The position numbers and the translations under genes are program-made. Below are positions 1 through 7,368 of a stretch of 13,613 nt of DNA, one piece after another (within the stretch, counting starts at the first letter, position 1; every line of letters starts with the position of its first letter). Below the pieces are notes generated by a model that worked only from the letters and a program-made list of their open reading frames with translations, ran no database searches and was not told the origin of the DNA. This DNA is from Burkholderiaceae bacterium (GTDB lineage: Bacteria; Pseudomonadota; Gammaproteobacteria; Burkholderiales; Burkholderiaceae). Where the stretch lies: positions 1 through 13,613 of the forward strand of contig CANCBK010000044.1 in assembly GCA_947374315.1 (NCBI GenBank). Direction: 5' to 3'.

Positions 1-728
1 TTACCTTTGGCTAATACCTCACGAATGGCAGAGCAATGATCGCCCACATAAAGCCAATCACGAATTTGCTGACCATCACCATAGATTGGTAACGGTTTGC
101 CATTGAGGGCATTGAGAATGACCAGTGGAATCAGCTTTTCTGGGAAGTGATATGGGCCATAGTTATTGGAGCAATTGGTGGTGACTACAGGGAAACCATA
201 GGTATGAAACCAGGCTCGTACCAAATGATCAGAGGCCGCTTTCGATGCGGAGTATGGGCTATTAGGCTCATAAGCATTCGTCTCTGTAAAAGCAGGATCT
301 GTAGCAGATAAGGATCCGTAAACCTCATCAGTGGATACATGATGAAAGCGAAAGGCTTTTTTGGAAGATTCAGATAAACCATTCCAATACTCGCGGGCGC
401 ACTCCAAAAGATTGAAGGTTCCCACGATATTGGTAGTGACAAATTCAGCAGGACCATGAATCGACCGATCCACATGACTTTCAGCAGCAAAATTGACAAT
501 CGCACGAGGCTGGTACTCTGCCAATAACTTCGTCACCAGCGCTTTATCGCCAATATCGCCATGAATAAAAATGTGGCGAGGATCAGCTTTCAAAGACTCA
601 AGAGTGGTCAAATTGCCGGCATAAGTCAGTTTATCGAGATTAATAATGCCTTCAGCCTTTGGATCGGCCAACCAATCCAAAACAAAATTACCCCCAATAA
701 ATCCAGCACCGCCAGTAACTAAAATCAT
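1..728 (-). CDS. rfbB: dTDP-glucose 4,6-dehydratase, N-terminal part (cut by left edge)
   Basis: This enzyme oxidises and dehydrates dTDP-D-glucose to dTDP-4-keto-6-deoxyglucose, the second step of dTDP-L-rhamnose and related sugar synthesis, in the cytoplasm. The ATG is at 726-728 and 242 codons are readable before the window ends; the family is usually about 350 residues, so roughly the last third is missing. Visible short-chain dehydrogenase signatures are the NAD-binding GGAGFIGGN (residues 6-14), AAESHVDRS (81-89), STDEVYG with the catalytic Asp134-Glu135 pair (132-138), and Tyr159-x3-Lys163 in [14 protein letters not shown] (185-192) and DWLYVGDHC (224-232) are also typical. It starts divergently from the gene at 819. 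It fits a polysaccharide locus together with the glycosyltransferases next door; rfbA, rfbC and rfbD would be expected beyond the left edge. The 106-residue open frame at 185-505 on the same strand is out of frame with this gene and is a shadow. Confidence 0.95.
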   Translation of the reverse strand, partial: MILVTGGAGFIGGNFVLDWLADPKAEGIINLDKLTYAGNLTTLESLKADPRHIFIHGDIGDKALVTKLLAEYQPRAIVNFAAESHVDRSIHGPAEFVTTNIVGTFNLLECAREYWNGLSESSKKAFRFHHVSTDEVYGSLSATDPAFTETNAYEPNSPYSASKAASDHLVRAWFHTYGFPVVTTNCSNNYGPYHFPEKLIPLVILNALNGKPLPIYGDGQQIRDWLYVGDHCSAIREVLAKG

Positions 729-818
729 CTTTAACCAATAGTTATTAAGTTCAGGGCTATTTTAAAGTGATTTTGAATCATTTATATCTATTTATCCCCA
801 TGAGTACGTGGCTCGAAG
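729..818. promoter_or_regulatory. Divergent intergenic region between rfbB and the gene at 819
   Basis: This AT-rich stretch must carry the start signals of rfbB (leftward) and perhaps of the gene at 819 (rightward). Read on the minus strand, a TAAAAT hexamer at 764-759 matches the sigma-70 -10 box at five of six positions and would give a leader of about 20-25 bases before the rfbB ATG. No good -35 box stands 16-18 bases upstream of it. A short inverted repeat, TGATT-TTG-AATCA, lies at 768-780 immediately upstream of that hexamer and could be an operator. Its arms are only 5 bases, so chance is a real alternative. No convincing promoter was found in the rightward direction. Confidence 0.35.
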
Positions 819-1649
819 GTGGAAAATGCTATTTCGTATGGTATCTTTCTCGCGTACACAACCCAACTTGGTTTAATTTTGAAATTTAGCGAATCCAATC
901 TCAAAAGAGCATTAAAAAATATCTTCTTGAAGCATAGAAAAGATGTTTTTTTACTTGAACCACAGCTAGGGCTTGGAGACAGCCTAGTAAATATTGGGCT
1001 GATTAAAACCCTGTCATCAAATAATCCCAGCTATTTTTATTACTACGCCTGCCTTCCCAGTTCACTCCATTCAGTTAATTGGATGTTTCGTGACTTACCC
1101 AATATCTATCCGACACCAGTAAATAGCGGCAAAGAAGCAAGGCAATTAGCAGATTTTTATAATTGCAAGCACCTCTATATTGGTGGCCCAGACCTGGAGC
1201 AGAAGCGCTTTGATGAGTTTTATTACGCACAACATCAAATCCCCTTTGAATCAAGATGGAGTTTAGCAAGCGTGCCAAGCGGGCCTCATGCTGACCTGCT
1301 ATTCAGTAAACTAAATCCAAACAATGATCCTTATATTCTAGTAAATGCGACCCAATCCGGGAATGCCAAGTACAACCTAAGAATTGATAATCCGACACAC
1401 AAGAAAGTGATTGAAGTATTCCCTGCGACTCAGAATATTTATGACTGGACAACACTAGTCTTGAATGCTGATGAAATCCATACGATAGATACATCGTTCG
1501 TGCATTTCGTAGAAAATGTCTACGCTCACAGCTCTAGACAAGGACTGTTTTACCATCTGGCTAGAATTAGCAAAACAGAATTTACCAGGCGTCTACCTTG
1601 GATATCTATTGACTATGACAAAAGTAAAAATTCTTTACAGCAATCTTAA
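819..1649 (+). CDS. Unnamed glycosyltransferase family 9-like protein
   Basis: I cannot name this gene. The protein (276 residues from a GTG at 819) has features of GT-B fold heptosyltransferase-like proteins. GLGDSLVN at residues 51-58 resembles the glycine-rich GxGD(x)L(x) loop near the N-terminus of GT9 enzymes. DEIHTIDTSFVHFVE (218-232) resembles the conserved C-terminal stretch in which an Asp/Ser or Asp/Thr pair faces the nucleotide sugar. FYYAQHQIPFESRW (134-147) also looks like a family signature. No signal peptide or membrane segment is evident. The start is uncertain: the 36 residues before a TTG at 927 do not look like a normal GT-B N-terminus, and 927 would put the first beta strand (DVFLLEP) close to the start. 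No good ribosome binding site favours either. It is the only plus-strand gene in the polysaccharide block, and its 3' end overlaps the convergent gene at 1606 by 44 bases. One line of it (901-960) is only about 25% GC by hand count. Confidence 0.7.
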   Translation: MENAISYGIFLAYTTQLGLILKFSESNLKRALKNIFLKHRKDVFLLEPQLGLGDSLVNIGLIKTLSSNNPSYFYYYACLPSSLHSVNWMFRDLPNIYPTPVNSGKEARQLADFYNCKHLYIGGPDLEQKRFDEFYYAQHQIPFESRWSLASVPSGPHADLLFSKLNPNNDPYILVNATQSGNAKYNLRIDNPTHKKVIEVFPATQNIYDWTTLVLNADEIHTIDTSFVHFVENVYAHSSRQGLFYHLARISKTEFTRRLPWISIDYDKSKNSLQQS

Positions 1650-2442
1650 CCTTCATCCAGAGATATCGCTTTCTGAGCTTCCAGGTAAATTGAATACGTG
1701 AGCTGATCGATATAGCCAGGCTGAGTTTATTTTGTGATAACAGATACTCCACCAAATCAAACGCATCCACCCCTTTTAAATAAGAGTTGGGGATCATCTT
1801 TAAGAAGGCACTCAATTGAGAATCACTCAGAACTCTGCCAAAGTTAAAGAACCCATGGAATCCAAAAGCGTCATGCCACGCTGAGCGCTCAACCGCAAAT
1901 TGCTCGGCAACTTCGGTCGGCGCAAACTGAATGCCACATTCGTTTTCCAGAAAATCCTTGTTGTCTACGCATATGCAATAGTCCTCTGGATGTCTTTTGC
2001 TGAATCCCGGGCGCTTGATTGCTTGCAGTAGCTTGACTGAGCGCAATGAGAAACCGCCATTGCCCACAGGAGTTTTAGGGTGGTGGGGCCATACCGGGCC
2101 TACATAGTCGTAATCTAGAAATTCTTCGCGCCAAAGATTAGGGTGAGTGATGAAACTATCCCACTGAATCACTAAGACATGAGATCCCACTACATACTGA
2201 TCAATTCCCGTTAGCAATAAATCAGAATAGTCTTTGGTACTTCGAATAGGTGGAGCCTGAACATACTCAATATCGGATCGCTTGTTTTTAACTAAATCGA
2301 TATTGGTTATCAGCACCACTCTCGCAAAACAGGTACCCCTCAAGCATTGATCAATTGCCCAATGCGCTAAATCTGGATCTCTCGTTTCAACACAAAGCAG
2401 GGTGACATTGGATAAATTCAACATTGTTTTAGCTGTGGGCAT
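1606..2442 (-). CDS. DUF5672 family protein, probable glycosyltransferase
   Basis: The 278-residue protein carries the hallmarks of the DUF5672 family, which occurs in polysaccharide loci and is predicted to be a GT-A type glycosyltransferase. It shows VLVIQWDSF (89-97, the place where a DxD-like metal site would be), YDYVGPVW (111-118), VGNGGFSLRS (126-135), PED (152-154) and GFHGFFN (194-200). The sugar and acceptor cannot be told from sequence. The start is either the ATG at 2440-2442 or the in-frame ATG at 2422-2424, six codons in; neither has a clear Shine-Dalgarno sequence. The upstream gene stops 5 bases before the first ATG, so the two are very likely translated from one message. The C-terminal tail (about residues 205-278) is outside the conserved core and looks like a helical extension rich in Lys and Arg near its end. 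The 3' end overlaps the plus-strand gene ending at 1649 by 44 bases. Confidence 0.85.
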   Translation of the reverse strand: MPTAKTMLNLSNVTLLCVETRDPDLAHWAIDQCLRGTCFARVVLITNIDLVKNKRSDIEYVQAPPIRSTKDYSDLLLTGIDQYVVGSHVLVIQWDSFITHPNLWREEFLDYDYVGPVWPHHPKTPVGNGGFSLRSVKLLQAIKRPGFSKRHPEDYCICVDNKDFLENECGIQFAPTEVAEQFAVERSAWHDAFGFHGFFNFGRVLSDSQLSAFLKMIPNSYLKGVDAFDLVEYLLSQNKLSLAISISSRIQFTWKLRKRYLWMKVKIAVKNFYFCHSQ

Positions 2443-2447
2443 TCAAA

Positions 2448-3377
2448 CTAAATGAAGCCTGCCAAAAGAGAAACCTTGAACTGTGCCTTCTTAAGGGCTC
2501 GCTTCACAGTCCTCCATATCCTGGATAACACACTCTTATTGGAAGGGCCGAAATCGCCCCAGCTCTCCCAATTAGACTGATAGACCACACCCAAATAGTC
2601 AAGAGCCAAGAGTTTTTCTTTGTAACCTAGCACTTGGTCTGCCCAGAGTTGATGCTCATAATGGTAGTGCTTAAATAACTGCTCACGCGGGTAAATTGGA
2701 ATCGCACGGAAACTCATCAGGGACTCGCCATACCAAGTGAATTCAGAACCACAGAGTAATACGGCATCTAAGAAGTTCATGCCATTAGGGCTTAAATAGT
2801 GTTGATCTAAAGACTCCCAGACTTTTCCGCTCCATAAAAATGGGGCATAACCGAAATCATAAGTCACGCCAGTACGCCCCAAGGCCGCTTTAATTGGCTC
2901 TCGGTCCGCTAAAAAATGCTGGCGAATTTTCTTAGGGCCAAAACGCTCGGTAGCCTGCAGTACATCCCGGCCCTCATGAATGATGGAGTACGGTACATCA
3001 TCCTTAACGATGAAATCACTCTCATCAAAGTCACGAATAAAAATACAGTCCGAATCCAACACGAGATAGTTTTTCGAGATACCCAATCTCCAAAACTCGG
3101 ACTTAATGACCTGCTGTCTTAAGCCACCACGAATGGAATACAGTTTTTGGATGTCTAATTTTGGGTTGGCCGCAAAGATGTCTTTTTCATCAAAAACAAT
3201 CACCCCAAGCCCATTTAAATGCTCTTTAAATAGATCTACATCCTCAGGGGGGACAGATATATAAAAAGGGATCTTGCTTACATTGTGCTTGTGGATACTT
3301 TCAGCCAGCTTAACAGTTCGTAGTAAGTCTTTTCTAAAGGTGCAGCAATACAAAACAAAATTCAACATAGTCATCAA
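2448..3377 (-). CDS. DUF6492-like glycosyltransferase
   Basis: The 309-residue protein looks like a GT-A fold sugar transferase of the DUF6492 type. NYLVLDSDCIFIRDF (103-117) contains a DSD triplet (108-110) right after a hydrophobic beta strand, the usual metal and nucleotide-sugar binding site. GLRQQVIKSEFWRL (85-98) precedes it, as in this family, where a Gln-Gln helix leads to the DxD strand. No membrane segment is evident; the C-terminus (about 285-304) is basic and could sit at the membrane. Substrate is unknown. Its ATG at 3375-3377 overlaps the TGA of the upstream gene in an ATGA arrangement, which indicates translational coupling. Upstream of the start lies AGAAAGA, a usable ribosome site. 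Two further in-frame ATGs follow at codons 2 and 4. The family name is from recall of the motif pattern and is less certain than the glycosyltransferase call. Confidence 0.8.
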   Translation of the reverse strand: MMTMLNFVLYCCTFRKDLLRTVKLAESIHKHNVSKIPFYISVPPEDVDLFKEHLNGLGVIVFDEKDIFAANPKLDIQKLYSIRGGLRQQVIKSEFWRLGISKNYLVLDSDCIFIRDFDESDFIVKDDVPYSIIHEGRDVLQATERFGPKKIRQHFLADREPIKAALGRTGVTYDFGYAPFLWSGKVWESLDQHYLSPNGMNFLDAVLLCGSEFTWYGESLMSFRAIPIYPREQLFKHYHYEHQLWADQVLGYKEKLLALDYLGVVYQSNWESWGDFGPSNKSVLSRIWRTVKRALKKAQFKVSLLAGFI

Positions 3378-4735
3378 TCTTTCTTTTGAGGGCTGATAAA
3401 TAAAACTTCATTCACCTTTGCCAGAATTTTATTCACAGCTTGATCAACGCCTAGCGGCAACCACTTGGGCTCTATTAATTGCTGATTTTTCCAATCCAAC
3501 CAAATTCTTTCTAAGGCAAGCTCCACAGCCTCGACATTACTCTGTGGGCTCAAGTAAGCCGACCGATCCAGCAACATCTGATCTAACTGGGGATTGCGAT
3601 GGGTAATACCCCAAATAGGTCGCCCCGTCCAAAGATAGTCATACAGCTTTGAGGGAATATATTCAGCACACCACTCATCGTTACCGTGCAAGAGAATCAA
3701 TACATCAGCCAGTTGCATCTTTTCTACAACCCGCTCTCTGCCAGATTTTCCGGTTACCGCATCCCTCTCTAAACGACCATGAGCCAATAGAATATCTTCG
3801 AACTTCAGACTTTTAACCGCCTCCGCAGTGAAAGAGTCTAAAGGCGCACCGTAAGCATGCACCCGAATACGCTCTCTAGCTTCAGGAAATTTCTTGAACA
3901 ATGGGACAAGCGCTTTAAGAATAGTAGAAAGCGATCGATCATTAGCCAAAGATCCAAAGTGGCATAAATTCAGATGATCTGAATATTGATGCATCTTAGA
4001 TGCACTTAGGCCTCCCGGCGGCTCCGCGCCTGGAAGAACCATAAATCCATGGGCATTATTTGGCGTATTGAGATTGGGATTGCGTACCTTAGCGTAATGC
4101 AACGCACCATCCGTGAACCACCATGCTAAATCTGCATACTTGCAAATTTGCTTTTCAAGATATTGGCGAAATTGTGCGTCGCGATTTTTGGGCCTATCAA
4201 AGCCTGGGTCATTGGGACCGCTACGAATGACCATAGGATCATGAATTTCTACAATCCAAGGCAAGCCTGTTTTCTTCTTGAGCCACAGGCCCGCTAGATG
4301 CGCAGACCAAGCGCCTCCGGTGGAATAAATGACATCGATCTTGCCATCCCTCATTAATCTCAAGCCGTGCACGAAAGCCGGCATTGCCCACGACCATTGA
4401 CTGGAATAACCCAGAAAGCACTTCTCTAAAGCAATGAAGGGGGCAAGCAATAAAGAGACTAAGCCTGTAGAAATTTTATAAAAGATCCCACGGCCGTATT
4501 GATTAGCAATCCAGTGACGAAAGTCAAAACGAAAGGCGGCTGGACCCCAAGCTAAAAATTGTTGATGCGGAAAACGGTCATCTTTGATGCCGGTAATTGC
4601 ACTAAAAACATAAGGCTTCACACCAGCACTCAATAAATAAGGGATCTTATCTGTGATAGTCAGGCTTGATGCCCGACCATCCATATTGAAACCATGCGAC
4701 AGGATTAACCAGTTCTTTTTTTGCATTAGTGCCAT
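3374..4735 (-). CDS. GT-B fold glycosyltransferase (GT4-like)
   Basis: The 453-residue protein transfers a sugar from an activated donor, probably in O-antigen or capsule assembly at the cytoplasmic face of the inner membrane. It has an N-terminal Rossmann half starting WLILSHGFNMDGRASS, an EIHD segment (163-166) typical of retaining GT4-type enzymes, and HFGSL (259-263) opening the C-terminal donor-binding half. IPSKLYDYLWTGRP (360-373) matches the GT4 donor-site pattern PSKxxEYLxxGxP, with Asp in place of the usual Glu. A hydrophobic stretch at about 90-102 may touch the membrane. The frame opens with a TTG at 4748-4750 directly after the pyrB stop. I chose the ATG at 4733-4735; a further ATG at 4724-4726 (MQKKNW) is equally possible, since none of the three has a clear ribosome site. 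Donor and acceptor are unknown. Position straight after pyrB implies cotranscription with the pyr operon. Confidence 0.85.
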   Translation of the reverse strand: MALMQKKNWLILSHGFNMDGRASSLTITDKIPYLLSAGVKPYVFSAITGIKDDRFPHQQFLAWGPAAFRFDFRHWIANQYGRGIFYKISTGLVSLLLAPFIALEKCFLGYSSQWSWAMPAFVHGLRLMRDGKIDVIYSTGGAWSAHLAGLWLKKKTGLPWIVEIHDPMVIRSGPNDPGFDRPKNRDAQFRQYLEKQICKYADLAWWFTDGALHYAKVRNPNLNTPNNAHGFMVLPGAEPPGGLSASKMHQYSDHLNLCHFGSLANDRSLSTILKALVPLFKKFPEARERIRVHAYGAPLDSFTAEAVKSLKFEDILLAHGRLERDAVTGKSGRERVVEKMQLADVLILLHGNDEWCAEYIPSKLYDYLWTGRPIWGITHRNPQLDQMLLDRSAYLSPQSNVEAVELALERIWLDWKNQQLIEPKWLPLGVDQAVNKILAKVNEVLFISPQKKD

Positions 4736-4750
4736 TGTTCGTGATGGCAA

Positions 4751-5731
4751 CTAGTTACCGGCAACGATCGACATCACCGCCATGCGGACCGCAATACCAA
4801 AGGTCACTTGATTCAGGATGACTGATTGGGGGCCGTCCGCCACCGCAGAATCAATTTCTACTCCGCGATTCATGGGGCCTGGATGCATCACAATGGCATC
4901 TGGTTTGGCCAAGGCTAAACGGGTGGGCGTTAAGCCGTATTGCTTGAAGAAAGCATCACCCTCTGGGACTTGTCCAACTTCCATGCGCTCCTTCTGAATA
5001 CGCAAGGTCATCACAACGTCAACCCCCCTCAGACCTTCCTCCATGTTGTGGAATACCTTGACTCCCAACATATCTAGATCGCTTGGCAAAAGACTCTCAG
5101 GCCCAATTGCGCGAATGTCTGTGCAGCCCAAGGTTTGCAAGGCGCAAATATTGGATTTAGCCACGCGACTATGCACAATGTCACCCACAATGGCGACCTT
5201 CAGACCACTAAAGTCTTTCTTAAAATGGCGCATCGTATACATATCTAGCAATCCTTGGGTGGGATGCTGGTTACTACCATCGCCCGCATTGACCTCATGT
5301 ACATGGGCAGGAATATGCTGAGCGATTTCAATGGGAACCCTGGAGACGCTATGGCGCACCACAAAAATATCCGCCTGCATTGCTACCAAGTTATCAATTG
5401 TGTCTAACAGGCTCTCACCTTTAGCAGTTGACGATGTGGAGATATCTAGGTTAATCACATCTGCCGATAAACGCTTAGCAGCAATCTCAAAAGTGGTTCG
5501 GGTGCGGGTAGAGTTTTCAAAGAATAGATTGAACACGCTCTTGCCACGAAGTAGCGGAACTTTTTTCACTTCTCGCGCAGGATCGGTCACACTAACAAAC
5601 TGTTGTGCGGTATCGAGGATATGAAGAATTTGCTCTTTCGGTAAACCCTCTAAGGTCAATAAATGGGTTAACTCACCGGCAGCATTAAATTGGTTCACTG
5701 GGCTGTTCACCGAATTATTCACTTCACTCAT
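4751..5731 (-). CDS. pyrB: Aspartate carbamoyltransferase catalytic subunit
   Basis: PyrB condenses carbamoyl phosphate with L-aspartate to N-carbamoyl-aspartate, the committed step of pyrimidine synthesis. The 326-residue length is normal for the family. Carbamoyl-phosphate site residues are clear in STRTRT (74-79) and in the mobile-loop segment STAKGES (101-107); RHS is at 126-128, HPTQ at 156-159 and the aspartate-side HPGPMNRG at 283-290. Its ATG (5729-5731) overlaps the pyrR TGA as ATGA, so translation is coupled to pyrR. In many betaproteobacteria pyrB is followed by pyrC or a non-catalytic dihydroorotase-like partner; here the next gene is a glycosyltransferase with no gap. No pyrI-type regulatory subunit is present in the window. 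The first 20 residues (Asn/Ser/Val-rich) are a poorly conserved leader. Confidence 0.97.
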   Translation of the reverse strand: MSEVNNSVNSPVNQFNAAGELTHLLTLEGLPKEQILHILDTAQQFVSVTDPAREVKKVPLLRGKSVFNLFFENSTRTRTTFEIAAKRLSADVINLDISTSSTAKGESLLDTIDNLVAMQADIFVVRHSVSRVPIEIAQHIPAHVHEVNAGDGSNQHPTQGLLDMYTMRHFKKDFSGLKVAIVGDIVHSRVAKSNICALQTLGCTDIRAIGPESLLPSDLDMLGVKVFHNMEEGLRGVDVVMTLRIQKERMEVGQVPEGDAFFKQYGLTPTRLALAKPDAIVMHPGPMNRGVEIDSAVADGPQSVILNQVTFGIAVRMAVMSIVAGN

Positions 5732-6234
5732 TCTGCACGCTCCTCTAATTGGAAGCTGAACTTGCCAGCGCCATCTTTTTCTAAAACCAAAATTTGATTC
5801 TCTGGAGCGCTCACCTGTTCTCCCGCAAAGTCAGCAGAGATTGGTAGCTCACGATTCTCGCGATCCGCCAAAACCATCAACTCCACTTGCGCAGGCCTGC
5901 CAAAATCAAATAATTCATTCAGCGCAGCCCGTACAGTGCGGCCAGTCAACAAAACATCATCAATCAAAATAACATTGCTACCACTGACTTCAAAGGGTAG
6001 ATGGGTAGGCATCGTACTTGCCGTGCGAAGCGCTGTCATCCCTTTTTCAGCATAGTCATCACGATGGAAGGCTACATTGATCACGCCAAAGTGAGGCAGA
6101 GATAGATCTAATGCCAAACGCTCTGCGATCCAGGCCCCACCCATTGCAAGGCCAGCCAATTCAAATGCATCGCCAGCGTTTTTACGCTTACGCAATACCT
6201 CAAGTAATTTTAGATAGGACTGCTCTGCATTCAT
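5728..6234 (-). CDS. pyrR: PyrR: pyrimidine regulatory protein / uracil phosphoribosyltransferase family
   Basis: The 168-residue protein is a type I phosphoribosyltransferase. The PRPP-binding loop is [14 protein letters not shown] (87-100), [10 protein letters not shown] (52-61) matches the PyrR dimer/substrate region, and [15 protein letters not shown] (124-138) matches the C-terminal PyrR signature. In Gram-positive bacteria PyrR binds pyr mRNA to cause attenuation and can make UMP from uracil and PRPP. Whether the betaproteobacterial protein regulates RNA is not shown by this sequence: I see no anti-terminator or terminator hairpin between pyrR and pyrB, which overlap by four bases. The start ATG at 6232-6234 lies one base after the ruvX stop. 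It is the third gene of the yqgE-ruvX-pyrR-pyrB block. Confidence 0.93.
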   Translation of the reverse strand: MNAEQSYLKLLEVLRKRKNAGDAFELAGLAMGGAWIAERLALDLSLPHFGVINVAFHRDDYAEKGMTALRTASTMPTHLPFEVSGSNVILIDDVLLTGRTVRAALNELFDFGRPAQVELMVLADRENRELPISADFAGEQVSAPENQILVLEKDGAGKFSFQLEERAE

Positions 6235-6235
6235 C

Positions 6236-6649
6236 TCAACTCATCCAATTCTTCTCAAGAAAATACTGCTCCAAAATCAAGGCGGCGGACTGGGCATCCA
6301 AATTGTCTCGCATATCAGGATCACCCTCTAAAACTGCCGAGGTATAGCGCTCATCCACCCAATCTACCGGCAACTGAAAACGGCCATGCAGTTGATTCCC
6401 AAAGCGGCGCGCTTTTGCGCTCATGTCGTGCTCAGTGCCATCGGGATGGCAAGGCATACCTACTACGAGGCGGTTAGGTTGCCACTCCTTCAAAAGCCCT
6501 TCAATCACTCTAAAACAAGCATCGCTAGATGCTTCGGCAATCGTTTTAATAGGCTGCCCCACCTGAGTGAGTGTATTTCCCACGGCCACACCAATTCGCC
6601 GTGTGCCATAGTCAAATGCCATTACCGTTAACTCTGGGGCTCCGCTCAT
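6236..6649 (-). CDS. ruvX: Holliday junction resolvase-like RuvX (YqgF)
   Basis: RuvX/YqgF is an RNase H-fold nuclease-like protein linked to 16S rRNA 5'-end maturation and, in older work, to Holliday junction resolution. From the ATG at 6647-6649 the product is 137 residues, normal for the family. Landmarks are FDYGTRRIGVAVG (12-24) with the first catalytic Asp, VVGMP (62-66), VDERYTS (98-104) with the Glu, and LDAQSAALILEQYF (117-130) with the final Asp. The open frame extends upstream to a TTG at 6689-6691, but that would overlap the end of yqgE by 41 bases and add residues not typical of the family, so I prefer 6649, one base after the yqgE stop. A GGGA lies about 11 bases upstream of this ATG. 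Confidence 0.93.
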   Translation of the reverse strand: MSGAPELTVMAFDYGTRRIGVAVGNTLTQVGQPIKTIAEASSDACFRVIEGLLKEWQPNRLVVGMPCHPDGTEHDMSAKARRFGNQLHGRFQLPVDWVDERYTSAVLEGDPDMRDNLDAQSAALILEQYFLEKNWMS

Positions 6650-6650
6650 A

Positions 6651-7307
6651 TTAAGCGTGTCCCAGCTGGCCAGATAGATGGGAAGGATCAAACCCTAAAT
6701 GACTCATAGTCCGCTCATATCGCTGACTAGCGGGGGTATCAAAAATAATGTCGCTCATCTGCTGCTGGGATAGAGGCACATTCATCCAACCATTTAAGGT
6801 AATTTCCTCTTCGAGTTGTCCGGCACCCCAGCCGGCATAACCCAGAGTCATCAGAAACTTTCTAGGCCCACTCCCCGCTGCCACCGCCTCAAGCACATCC
6901 TTGGAAGTGGTCATGGTCAGGCCGCCAGGAACGGCTAAGGAAGAGCTATAAAGCACTTCAGCCGTTGGCTCATGCAAGACAAATCCACGCTCAATTTGTA
7001 CAGGGCCCCCAAAGTAGACAGGCTGATCCAGTAAAGGCGCGATTTCAAGCTTGAGCTCAATCTTGTCAAAAAGGGTTGCCAAATCAACCTCAGTGGGTTG
7101 ATTAACCACTAAACCCATAGCGCCCCGCTCGGTATGCTCAAACAGGTAAATGACGGAACCCGCAAAATTAGGGTCCACCATGCCAGGCATCGCAATTAAG
7201 AATTGATTGGCCAGATGATCAGCGGAATGGGAGATGAATGATCCTAGCGGCGATGCTAAATCTGGCGTCTGGGAGACTGCGGTAGAGGCTTTCTTGGCCA
7301 TACTCAT
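6651..7307 (-). CDS. yqgE: YqgE/AlgH family protein
   Basis: This conserved protein of unknown biochemical function (218 residues; family usually about 185-200) is encoded first in the block with ruvX, pyrR and pyrB. Conserved segments are LIAMPGMVDPNFAGSVIYL (37-55), GAMGLVVNQP (62-71), YFGGPV (98-103) and GYAGWGAGQLE (156-166). In Pseudomonas the name AlgH comes from a link with alginate regulation, but the molecular role is unsettled. The first 30 residues are Ser/Ala-rich and outside the domain. Two close ATGs, 7305-7307 and 7299-7301, could each be used; neither has a strong ribosome site. It is transcribed divergently from the photolyase gene. Confidence 0.93.
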   Translation of the reverse strand: MSMAKKASTAVSQTPDLASPLGSFISHSADHLANQFLIAMPGMVDPNFAGSVIYLFEHTERGAMGLVVNQPTEVDLATLFDKIELKLEIAPLLDQPVYFGGPVQIERGFVLHEPTAEVLYSSSLAVPGGLTMTTSKDVLEAVAAGSGPRKFLMTLGYAGWGAGQLEEEITLNGWMNVPLSQQQMSDIIFDTPASQRYERTMSHLGFDPSHLSGQLGHA

Positions 7308-7368
7308 ATAAGGACTATTTTACCGAAAAACCCTCTGATTCATGCAGATTTCAGGAATAAGCCATAAG
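7308..7368. promoter_or_regulatory. Short divergent promoter region between yqgE and phrB
   Basis: At most 61 bases separate yqgE (leftward) from the photolyase (rightward), so both promoters must be compact or lie inside a gene. Read on the minus strand, TAAAAT at 7322-7317 resembles a -10 box. Transcription from it would begin almost at the yqgE ATG and leave nearly no leader. No good -35 box is 16-18 bases upstream. On the plus strand, AGGA at 7353-7356 is a possible ribosome site for the photolyase ATG at 7369. No rightward promoter was convincing. Confidence 0.3.

Noticed and set aside
185..505. A 106-residue open frame on the minus strand
   Set aside because: It is out of frame with rfbB, which covers the same strand with clear dehydratase motifs; the translation shows no recognisable domain.
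5728..6236. PyrR-binding attenuator in front of pyrR or pyrB
   Set aside because: The genes overlap or are one base apart and no terminator/anti-terminator pair is visible, so there is no room for a classical attenuator here.
6650..6691. Upstream TTG start for ruvX overlapping yqgE
   Set aside because: It would add 14 atypical residues and a 41-base overlap, whereas the ATG at 6649 gives the normal family length and one-base spacing.
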